This document shows positions 1 to 6,374 of a stretch of DNA of 11,657 nt, one piece after another. Positions within the stretch are counted from its first letter, which is position 1. Each line of letters opens with the position of its first letter. This stretch comes from CAYSCS01 sp964429695 (GTDB lineage Bacteria; Acidobacteriota; Aminicenantia; Aminicenantales; Aminicenantaceae), in assembly GCA_964429695.1 (NCBI GenBank), contig CAYSCS010000076.1, positions 1 through 11,657 of the forward strand, given 5' to 3'. The notes under the pieces are model-generated. The model was not told the origin of the DNA, did no database searches, and saw only the letters and a program-made list of their open reading frames with translations. The translations under genes were made by a program, and so were the position numbers.

Positions 1-15
1 CTGACACTTTATTAA

Positions 16-156
16 TTACCTTTGCATTAAAGATATGAACTTACGAGCGATTTCTCTTCTTTCGGAATCATCTGGAGAAGAGAGCTCTAAAAATTTTTTT
101 AAGGTTTCAATTGACTCCTTATCCTTACCAGCAACCTTATAAGAAAACCCATTGGA
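16..156 (-). pseudogene. Truncated C-terminal tail of a TPR/helical-repeat-like protein
   Basis: Reading the minus strand from 156 down to a TAA at 16-18 gives 46 open codons bounded upstream by an in-frame TAA at 157-159. No ATG, GTG or TTG start with a ribosome binding site is present. The translation contains AGKDKESIETLKKFLELS followed by PDDSERREIARKFISLM, a charged helix-turn-helix pattern like the last repeat and capping helix of tetratricopeptide-repeat proteins. The reading frame looks like real protein (regular amphipathic spacing, Lys/Glu rich), but nothing upstream between 160 and 430 continues it in any frame. The simplest reading is a decayed or truncated gene remnant. A chance ORF is possible given the short length. 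Confidence 0.4.
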
Positions 157-429
157 TTAAAAATCTTTTTTCAATTATCAATATATCATAATAAATTAAT
201 TCTTTAAACTTTAAAACCAAGCTCGTTTCCTTTCTTATAGTTAAGTGAATTTAGGGGGAGATAGTTTATCGTCTCTTACAAAAGGCTTTATTTATCTTAG
301 GTTTTAAATTAGGGTTTTTAATTCTAAATCCAGCGTCCAATATTTTGATTTAGGGCTGATAAGAGGGAAAAATGTAAGTGAGGCTCTATTTATTTTGAGT
401 TATATGTAAAATGTTGAAATATAGATAAA
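157..429. other. AT-rich intergenic stretch with no recognised gene
   Basis: I read all six frames of this region and found only short ORFs interrupted by frequent stops. It contains no tRNA-like cloverleaf, no repeat family and no convincing promoter. It lies between the remnant at the left edge and the strong terminator at 430-467. Confidence 0.6.
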
Positions 430-467
430 TAAGTCCGGCGCCCTTTATAAAAACGGCGCCGGACTTA
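430..467. terminator. Strong bidirectional intrinsic terminator
   Basis: A perfect 13-bp inverted repeat has arms 430-442 and 455-467 (core AAGTCCGGCGCC / GGCGCCGGACTT) around a 12-nt loop. It is very GC-rich against AT-rich flanks. On the plus strand it is followed by a run of seven T (TTAATTTTTTTGGG). On the minus strand it lies 18 nt past the stop codon of the receptor gene and is followed by the T-rich ATTTATCTATATTTC. It is therefore the terminator of the receptor gene and can also block transcription arriving from the left. Confidence 0.9.
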
Positions 468-484
468 ATTTTTTTGGGTTTAGA

Positions 485-3400
485 TTAGAAGGAGAGTCTT
501 GCGCTTAACTTGAAGACCCTGGGGTTATTTAAGCTGGAGACTTCATTCAAGTAGCGGCTGTTGGGGACCCAGCGACCTGGCCTGTTGGCGTACACCCTGC
601 CTGCATATCCGTGATAGTAGCTGATGTAACCGTTATTTAGGGCATTGAAAATATCTAGGAAAAAGCCGAGCTGAATGCCGCTAAGATTGAAGGTCTTTTC
701 AATCCTGAGGTCGAGATTATCTCTGTGGGGTTCTCTTCTTGTGCCTGGTGTCTCGACATTTACGGTGCGATATGAATACCACGGGTCAAGATAATAGACT
801 CTGACAGTTCTATTCCAGGGATATCCACTCATGTAGGTGTAGAAAGCGCTTATGTTGAATCCATAAGGTGCCTGGTAGGTTCCGGAGAGTTTTATCACCA
901 GCGGTCTATCCATGTTTAGTCTGCCATAGGCGTTTGTCAAGCTGTTGGGGTTGACGAATGCTCCGCTTCCTCCATAACTTGCCCCATAACTCTGACCTAT
1001 GTTTCCCTCTGCCTTGCTCACCACTATTGACCCAAAGAACTGCCACTTGTTTGACATCCTCTTATTGACGATGAACTCAAGGCCCTGATAGTTTCTCTCC
1101 GCTAGGGGTTTTCCATTTTTTCCATCTATGTTTGTGGTCCAGGTTGTAGGAGAATCTCCGCTCCCAAAATAAATCGGGAAAGTATTATCGTCGGCTGTTC
1201 CCCAGATGCCATCTTCTCCGGGTTCAGAAATTGATCCTTCTGTCCACACTGTCTCTACATCTGGTCTCTTGAAAGACTCGATGATGTCTCTCTCCCATTT
1301 GCGGATATAGGTGATGCCTAGAGAAAACTCAGGAAGTATTTCCCTCGTGATCCCAAAAGTCACCTCATCCACATGCGGCGGTCTGAGGTCAGGGTCGACC
1401 TGTTTGCTTAGATCAGGGAGACCTGTCTGCGGGTCTTCTTCATTGGCGAGCCAGACAAATTCGTAGAAGTCGGTAACATCAGGCCAGTTGTTATGATTCA
1501 GGTCATACCAGTGGAAATCGCCCGTATGAATGTAGTTGGGGTTGGGAAGCGAGGTAAACTGAATCATCATCATCTCTGTATACCGGCTATAACTTGCCCT
1601 TATGGCTGTTTTTCCGTCGCCAAAGGGGTCATAGGTTATCCCTAGTCTTGGCGATAGAGTATTCCAGGTCATATAGTCTTTGTATTCAGGATATTCTTTG
1701 GGCTTGAAATAATGAGGCTGGGGATTTGTCTGCCAGACGAGATAACCGGATAGTTCAGGATAACCCATTTCTGCCCATTCATCTCCAGTGAGATGAGTCG
1801 TGCTGTCAATTATGTTCTGCCAGAAGGGATTTCCGGTATTGGTTTGAGCAGGAATTATGCCATAGCTATAATCCCAGCGGACCCCGGCATTGATGGTGAG
1901 TCTATCGGCAATTGTGTATGAGTCCTGGAGATAGGCACTCCAGCGGTGCATTCTATTCAGTTCGTCTGAATCATGGTGGTTTCTTCCAACCGCAAAGGCA
2001 CTTACATAGCCATAAGGAACACCCCAGTCTTCCCACATGTATTTGTAATTGACCGTCAGGAAGCGCGCGCCTGGTTCTTCAGGAAGCCAAGTTTCCCAGG
2101 TTGAGCTTGCTCTTTCATGCTCAAACCCGAACTTCCATTCATGGTCTCCACCCAGGACACTATCCATGAATCTGGTGAGGCTTGCCAGGAATTCCCATCT
2201 TCCACGATTGTAAATTTCGCTGAATCTTGATGTCCCATAGTAGAATCCAGTGGACAAATCAATATGGGGGTTTGCATAAATTCCGTAATCAAACTGAGGA
2301 CCTAGCTCATCTTGAAATAAATTAGGAAAGTAACGGTTGATGTAACCTACTCGCACATCTGCAAATGTATTCTGGTCAATGACCCAGTTTAATTTGCCGT
2401 AGATTACATCGCTATGCTCCCCCTCCCAGGCAGCACAGGCTTCGGGCAAGGCATAGGGACTAACGTCAAGGGTGAAATAAGGTTCATTGATGTAGGTTCT
2501 GTAATAATTAGCTGTGAGGCGGATGTTGCTTGTTACCTGGAAGGTTAGTTTACCCTGCGCATTCCACTCCTTATGAGTTACATCCACAGGATCAGAGGTA
2601 GCGGGGTCGACGAATCCGGCATAGTGCCTATTCCAGTCAAAATAGCGGAAGGCTCCGAAGAACCAGATTTTATCCTTGATTATGGGCCCTCCTAACTGGA
2701 AGGAAGTATCCAGGTCTCTAAGCGTCTTGGGAGGAGCAATTGTCGATTCTCCAGAGGGAGCTATTGGCGAGAGAGCCCTCAGAGTTCTGATCTGGTCTTC
2801 GGTAAAATTGGTATCCGAGAGTTTTTCATGGGTATAGTAAAATTGGGTCAATCCACTTAGCTTATTTCCTCCGGATTTAGTAACTACATTGATGTAAGCG
2901 CCGTCTGTCTGACCTACTTCTGCTGGATGGGCTGAGAGTTCCATTTCGACTTCGTCAAAGGCGTCGAAATTGATGTTAGTGGCCAGATAGCTGACTACAG
3001 GGTCATTCATCATGAATCCATCAAAGGAATACTGATTTCCCCTTACTGTAGAACCATGGGTAGAAGCGGTCCTTCTGTAAGTAACATTTTCAGACACAAC
3101 TCCAGGTGCTGAGCTTATGAGGTCGTAAAGGTCTCTTCCCATGGGGATGTTTTTGATGAGGTCTGTGGTGTAACTTACCGAGACCTTGGAAGAAGAGACG
3201 TCTACCATGGGAGACTCGGCGACGACCGTGACTTGTTCTTCTATGGCTGCAGGCTCAAGAGTCACAGTGACTGAAGTTGTTTTTCCTACATGAACTATCA
3301 CTCCTTCTCTAATTACTGTTTTGAATCCTTGAAGTTCTACTTTTATGGAATAGGTCCCTGGAGGTAAGGCTGGAAACCTGAAATCCCCATCTTCTGTGGT

Positions 3401-3586
3401 GACGAAAGTGCTTGTACCCATCAGGGCAGGGCTGGATACCGTGACTGAAGCACCAGGTAATCCAATTCCCTCTTCATCTTTAACCGTTCCTGCAATAGAG
3501 CCAGTTTGTCTTTGAGCCAAAGAGATTGAAGTAATCCCAAAGACTAAAAGTAGAATCAACAAGGATTTTTTAATTTTTTTACTCAT
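485..3586 (-). CDS. Oar-like / TonB-dependent receptor-like outer-membrane protein with carboxypeptidase-regulatory-like domain
   Basis: This 1033-aa outer-membrane beta-barrel protein starts at an ATG (3584-3586) with AAGGAGG at 3594-3600. Residues 1-24 are a signal peptide (KKIKK, a Leu/Ile-rich core, and SLA|QR as the likely cleavage site). Residues ~28-112 form a carboxypeptidase-regulatory-like Ig-fold domain (GSIAGTVKDEEG ... LPPGTYSIKVELQGFK). The segment EEQVTVVAE near 116-124 resembles a TonB box. Residues ~125-240 are plug-like (DLISSAPGVV, STVRGNQYSFDG, VVTKSGG). The remainder is barrel, ending RVFKLSARLSF with the terminal Phe expected for BAM insertion. This architecture is that of the Oar/TonB-dependent transporter superfamily, which moves large substrates across the outer membrane; the ligand is unknown. 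Two predicted loops carry Ca-binding-like Asp-rich motifs (near residues 695-706 and 792-800). The gene appears monocistronic, with its own long leader and a terminator 18 nt downstream. Confidence 0.9.
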   Translation of the reverse strand: MSKKIKKSLLILLLVFGITSISLAQRQTGSIAGTVKDEEGIGLPGASVTVSSPALMGTSTFVTTEDGDFRFPALPPGTYSIKVELQGFKTVIREGVIVHVGKTTSVTVTLEPAAIEEQVTVVAESPMVDVSSSKVSVSYTTDLIKNIPMGRDLYDLISSAPGVVSENVTYRRTASTHGSTVRGNQYSFDGFMMNDPVVSYLATNINFDAFDEVEMELSAHPAEVGQTDGAYINVVTKSGGNKLSGLTQFYYTHEKLSDTNFTEDQIRTLRALSPIAPSGESTIAPPKTLRDLDTSFQLGGPIIKDKIWFFGAFRYFDWNRHYAGFVDPATSDPVDVTHKEWNAQGKLTFQVTSNIRLTANYYRTYINEPYFTLDVSPYALPEACAAWEGEHSDVIYGKLNWVIDQNTFADVRVGYINRYFPNLFQDELGPQFDYGIYANPHIDLSTGFYYGTSRFSEIYNRGRWEFLASLTRFMDSVLGGDHEWKFGFEHERASSTWETWLPEEPGARFLTVNYKYMWEDWGVPYGYVSAFAVGRNHHDSDELNRMHRWSAYLQDSYTIADRLTINAGVRWDYSYGIIPAQTNTGNPFWQNIIDSTTHLTGDEWAEMGYPELSGYLVWQTNPQPHYFKPKEYPEYKDYMTWNTLSPRLGITYDPFGDGKTAIRASYSRYTEMMMIQFTSLPNPNYIHTGDFHWYDLNHNNWPDVTDFYEFVWLANEEDPQTGLPDLSKQVDPDLRPPHVDEVTFGITREILPEFSLGITYIRKWERDIIESFKRPDVETVWTEGSISEPGEDGIWGTADDNTFPIYFGSGDSPTTWTTNIDGKNGKPLAERNYQGLEFIVNKRMSNKWQFFGSIVVSKAEGNIGQSYGASYGGSGAFVNPNSLTNAYGRLNMDRPLVIKLSGTYQAPYGFNISAFYTYMSGYPWNRTVRVYYLDPWYSYRTVNVETPGTRREPHRDNLDLRIEKTFNLSGIQLGFFLDIFNALNNGYISYYHGYAGRVYANRPGRWVPNSRYLNEVSSLNNPRVFKLSARLSF

Positions 3587-3792
3587 CTTTTTTCCTCCTT
3601 TTCAAGTTGTTAGATGAGTTTGCTCGTTTTTTTTAGATTACGAGCCTTTATTTACCCAAGAGTGGCTCTTAAATCCTTAATCGATTTTAATTTGCCACTC
3701 CTCCATTAAATTAGATGATTCGCTTACCTCTTGATTTTCACCTCCTTAGTCTCATCAAATGGCTGTCGGTTATTTATTGAACCGCCCCTTAT
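3587..3792 (-). promoter_or_regulatory. Long structured 5' leader of the receptor gene, with competing stems
   Basis: If transcription starts near 3792, the leader is about 206 nt. On the minus-strand RNA the possible stems, 5' to 3', are CGGTT/AACCG (3784-3767), GAGTGGC/GCCACTC (3700-3694 with 3666-3660), GAGCC/GGCTC (3668-3664 with 3646-3642) and GCTCGT/ACGAGC (3645-3640 with 3627-3622). The second and third share bases 3664-3666, and the third and fourth share 3642-3645, so neighbouring stems exclude each other. A full Shine-Dalgarno AAGGAGGTGA at 3747-3738 has no gene directly after it. A nine-amino-acid ORF (3706-3677) overlaps the first arm of the second stem. The functional role is inference; the pairing is seen in the sequence. 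Confidence 0.4.
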
Positions 3793-3801
3793 AGATATAA
3801 A

Positions 3802-3818
3802 ATGCAATAAACATGCCA
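3802..3818 (-). promoter_or_regulatory. Sigma-54 (RpoN) -24/-12 promoter candidate for the receptor gene
   Basis: The minus strand reads TGGCATG-TTTA-TTGCAT from 3818 to 3802. The sigma-54 consensus is TGGCACG-N4-TTGCA. The GG and GC elements are exactly 12 nt apart, and only one consensus position differs (C to T). The -12 C falls at 3804, giving a predicted start near 3792. A tandem dyad sits at the distance expected for an activator. Weaker sigma-70-like boxes also occur nearby (TTGTTA at 3869-3864, TATAAT at 3859-3854), but this DNA is very AT-rich. Confidence 0.6.
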
Positions 3819-3888
3819 GGAAAACTTTTTTTTATCTTTTTTATAATCAATGTATTATAAATTTAACAAGCTAATTAAAGCTACTAAA

Positions 3889-3925
3889 AATCCAATTTAT
3901 TGGATTTAATCCAAAAAATTGGATT
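3889..3925. promoter_or_regulatory. Tandem dyad: two copies of AATCCAA-N4-TTGGATT
   Basis: Two 18-bp perfect dyads, AATCCAATTTATTGGATT (3889-3906) and AATCCAAAAAATTGGATT (3908-3925), lie head to tail with a 19-bp period and one base between them. They are 97-133 bp upstream of the start predicted from the sigma-54 element, typical for an enhancer-binding activator. They also lie 17 nt past the stop of the aminotransferase gene. There the proximal copy followed by TTTTTAG could act as a weak, AT-rich terminator. I favour a protein-binding site because the arms are conserved while the spacer differs. Confidence 0.55.
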
Positions 3926-3941
3926 AAGCGCTCTTTGTTTT

Positions 3942-5153
3942 TTACTTTCCCCTTTCCTTGACTATTGCCAAACTCAGCCTCTTCACTCCCTCCACAATCT
4001 GCTCTTTGCTGGGAAAGGAGAAGTTTATCCGCATGGCATTAAATTTGCGGAAACCTTTTGGATAGAGCACTTCTCCGGGAACAAAAGCGACCTTTTCCGC
4101 GATTGCTCGATAAAAAAGTTCACTCGTATTTATTCCATCAGGCATCTCTATCCATAGGAAAAGCCCCCCTTCAGGTTTTGTCCATCTTACTTCGCTTTGA
4201 GGAGGAAAAGTTTCCTCAAGTATTTTAAGGAAAAAGTCTAATTTCTCCAAGTTATATCTTCTTGTTCTCTTAAAATGAGCCTCAAGATCATATTCTTTGA
4301 GGAAGGCAGCACAGATATCCTGATTGAGCTTGGGAGTGTTGAGGGTATTTCCTCCCTTGATGAAAGAAAATTTCCTGATTACCTCCTCTGGTCCGATGTT
4401 GAACCCGACCCTAAGCCCAGGACAGAGAATTTTGGAGAAGGTGTAGACACCAATCACATTGCCTTCGTTTTTATCTAGAGAGTAGATAGAAGGGATTGTT
4501 TCTCCTCTATAGCGAAGTTCCCTGTAGGGGCTATCCTCGACAATGGGGATCTCGAACTTTTTTGCGATCCTAAGTAGGGACTTCCTTTTTTCAAGACTCA
4601 TCGTTATTCCTGAAGGATTCTGGAAATCAGGGACAACATAGATGAACTTGGGTTTTTTCCCCTTGCTAATACTTTCTGAAATCACCCGCTCCATGCCTCT
4701 CACATCAGAGCCATCTTCTTCTATTGGACAGGCAAGGTAGTGCGCATCTTCCATCTCGAATGCAGCCAGTGCACCTCCAAAAGTGGGGAGGTCGGTGACG
4801 ATTAGGTCCCCCGGTTCAAGAAATAACCTCCCCACGAGGTCAAGACCATGCTGACCTGAAGAGGTAATGATTATGTTTTCGGGGGTAATGTGGATATCAT
4901 CCTTCTTCAAATATTCAATTATTGCCTCGATTAATTTTTTTTCTCCTGGAACAGAAGTATATTGGAGAACATGCCTCCAGTCTTCCTTGAGGGCTCTTGC
5001 ACAAGCTTCCTGGATAATATCTAAAGGGAAGACATCTGGATTGGGCAGGCCTCCTGCAAAAGAAATGATCTCTGGGTCATCAAGGTAAGCCATCATCTTC
5101 CCGATGGTATAACCTTCAAAATCCTTCATGATTTTGGCAAACGAAAATTCCAT
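3942..5153 (-). CDS. Class I PLP-dependent aminotransferase, LysN/MocR-like (no DNA-binding domain)
   Basis: A fold-type-I aminotransferase of 403 aa, about the usual length for the LysN / 2-aminoadipate transaminase group. I chose ATG 5151-5153, two bases after the upstream cupin stop, because AAAAGGG lies 6 nt before it. An upstream TTG at 5159 would leave no room for a binding site. Visible features are SFAGGLPNPDVFP (31-43, substrate-binding N-terminal segment), QYTSVPGEKKL (64-74), FQNPSG with Asn179, EDSPYREL with Asp207 and Tyr210 (PLP pyridine and phenol contacts), TFSKILCPGLRVG with the Schiff-base Lys241, and NAMRINFS with the carboxylate-binding Arg375. There is no winged-helix domain, so it is an enzyme and not a MocR regulator. 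It is the last gene of the five-gene operon. Relatives transfer amino groups between 2-oxoglutarate and aminoadipate, aromatic, branched or other amino acids; the substrate here is unknown. Confidence 0.88.
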   Translation of the reverse strand: MEFSFAKIMKDFEGYTIGKMMAYLDDPEIISFAGGLPNPDVFPLDIIQEACARALKEDWRHVLQYTSVPGEKKLIEAIIEYLKKDDIHITPENIIITSSGQHGLDLVGRLFLEPGDLIVTDLPTFGGALAAFEMEDAHYLACPIEEDGSDVRGMERVISESISKGKKPKFIYVVPDFQNPSGITMSLEKRKSLLRIAKKFEIPIVEDSPYRELRYRGETIPSIYSLDKNEGNVIGVYTFSKILCPGLRVGFNIGPEEVIRKFSFIKGGNTLNTPKLNQDICAAFLKEYDLEAHFKRTRRYNLEKLDFFLKILEETFPPQSEVRWTKPEGGLFLWIEMPDGINTSELFYRAIAEKVAFVPGEVLYPKGFRKFNAMRINFSFPSKEQIVEGVKRLSLAIVKERGK

Positions 5154-5155
5154 CT

Positions 5156-5518
5156 TCAACCCTTTTTTCTATATCTTGCGGGGTCGTCGAAGACATCTAT
5201 CACCTGGACCCTGGTGAGAAAGGTTGCTGAATGGACCACACCTTCAGGGATAAAATACCAATCTCCTTTCTGATAAATAGCGGTTTTCTCTCCAATAGTG
5301 AGCTTCATCTTGCCTTCGACCACAATTCCCCACTGGCTACAATGAGAGTGCGGCGGGACGCTCCCTCCCTCAGGTAAGTCAAAAAAAACGACCTGCTGGG
5401 AAGGGCTCTGAATGACCCATCCCCTTACCTCTTCAAGAGGTGTCTCTATTTGAGGAAGTTTCCTTATCATCTCTGGATAAGGAGTTTCATCCCATTCTTT
5501 TATCCAATCTTTCTTCAT
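5156..5518 (-). CDS. Small single-domain cupin
   Basis: A 120-aa cytosolic beta-barrel protein with no signal peptide. Cupin motif 1 is PPHSHCSQWGIVVEG (His57, His59 and Gln62 as possible metal ligands). Motif 2 is GDWYFIPEGVVHSATF (His96). Most small cupins have Glu where Gln62 sits, so the metal site may be altered. AGAGGG lies a few bases before the ATG. The gene is 45 nt downstream of the SDR, and its stop is 2 nt before the aminotransferase start, implying translational coupling. Small cupins act as isomerases, dioxygenases, decarboxylases, lyases or ligand sensors, so the fold does not fix a function. Its place in the operon suggests an enzymatic or accessory step in the same pathway. 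Confidence 0.8.
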   Translation of the reverse strand: MKKDWIKEWDETPYPEMIRKLPQIETPLEEVRGWVIQSPSQQVVFFDLPEGGSVPPHSHCSQWGIVVEGKMKLTIGEKTAIYQKGDWYFIPEGVVHSATFLTRVQVIDVFDDPARYRKKG

Positions 5519-5563
5519 TTTTCCCTCTTCTTAAGATATTTATGCCACAAATTTTTGAGCAAT

Positions 5564-6355
5564 CTAAAAAATTCCTTTGATGAAGCCTCCATCGACCTGA
5601 AGTGCCACTCCTGTGATATAAGCTGCACATTCTGAAGCAAGGAAAGCAACCGCCATAGCAATTTCTTCTGGTCTTCCCAACCTTGCGCAAGGGATGCTTT
5701 TTTCAACCCCTCTGTAAAAGTCTTCCACAGTTCCTTTTCCCTTCTTTTCGTAGGCTTTGGCTAGCTCTTCGACCCTCTCAGTGAGAATGTATCCAGGACA
5801 AACAGAATTGACGGTTATTCCATGGGGGGCGAGCTGATTCGAGAGGGATTTCATGAATCCCAGCACTCCTGACCTTGCGGTATTGGAGAGGATTAGGTTA
5901 TCTATGGGTTGTTTTGCTGCCACAGAAGTCATCATTATGATTCTTCCCCACCTATTCTTCATCATCGAAGGAATGACTGCATAACAGAGGTTCACCGTGC
6001 TCAAGAGGTTAAGCTCAAGAGCTTCCCTGTAGTCCTCGGTTTCGAATTCATCGAATAGTCCCGAAGGGGGTCCTCCAGAGTTTGTAACCAGGATGTCAAT
6101 CTTTTCCAGCTCATCTACAATTTCTCTTACCATTTTGAGAATCTGGGCTTTTTCTCTAACATCGGTGATAAAGGCTTTCACCCTTTGACCCGTTTCTTCC
6201 TTAATTTCATCTCTTGCCTTGAAAATTCTCTCTTCGTTTCTCGAACAAATGGCAACGATGGAGCCTTCTTGGGCCAGGCGCTTGGCAATTGATTTTCCCA
6301 GACCTCGGCTTGAAGCCGTAACAAGGGCTACTTTATCCTTGATTCCCAGGTCCAT
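5564..6355 (-). CDS. Short-chain dehydrogenase/reductase with atypical active site
   Basis: A classical-length SDR of 263 aa with a Rossmann fold. TASSRGLGKSIA (13-24) is the TGxxxGxG dinucleotide loop, and SRNEER near 38-43 suggests NADPH preference through Arg39. Asp65 follows, then NSGG (92-95, the NAG motif), Asn116 and Ser144. VNSVCPGYILTERV and a C-terminal ITGVALQVDGG close the fold. At the position of the catalytic YxxxK the protein reads SNTAR, that is Ser157 and Arg161 instead of Tyr and Lys. From memory, a branch annotated as 3-oxoacyl-ACP reductase-like SDRs shares this SNxxR pattern, so it is probably not a mutation, but the reaction is uncertain. The start ATG has AAAAGGAA upstream and lies 19 nt after the stop of the 411-aa gene. 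Confidence 0.88.
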   Translation of the reverse strand: MDLGIKDKVALVTASSRGLGKSIAKRLAQEGSIVAICSRNEERIFKARDEIKEETGQRVKAFITDVREKAQILKMVREIVDELEKIDILVTNSGGPPSGLFDEFETEDYREALELNLLSTVNLCYAVIPSMMKNRWGRIIMMTSVAAKQPIDNLILSNTARSGVLGFMKSLSNQLAPHGITVNSVCPGYILTERVEELAKAYEKKGKGTVEDFYRGVEKSIPCARLGRPEEIAMAVAFLASECAAYITGVALQVDGGFIKGIF

Positions 6356-6374
6356 TTGTCATTCCTTTTTTCGT

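Noticed and set aside
3889..3926. Reading the AATCCAA/TTGGATT array as a CRISPR or insertion-sequence end
   Set aside because: There are only two units with no spacers of constant size, no transposase and no target-site duplication. A regulatory dyad fits better.
3900..4157. Plus-strand frame beginning inside the tandem dyad
   Set aside because: It is antisense to the aminotransferase C-terminus, has no binding site and shows no family features.
5487..5706. Two overlapping minus-strand frames around the SDR/cupin junction
   Set aside because: They are alternate frames of the SDR 3' end and the leader of the cupin. The genuine SDR and cupin frames explain this DNA.
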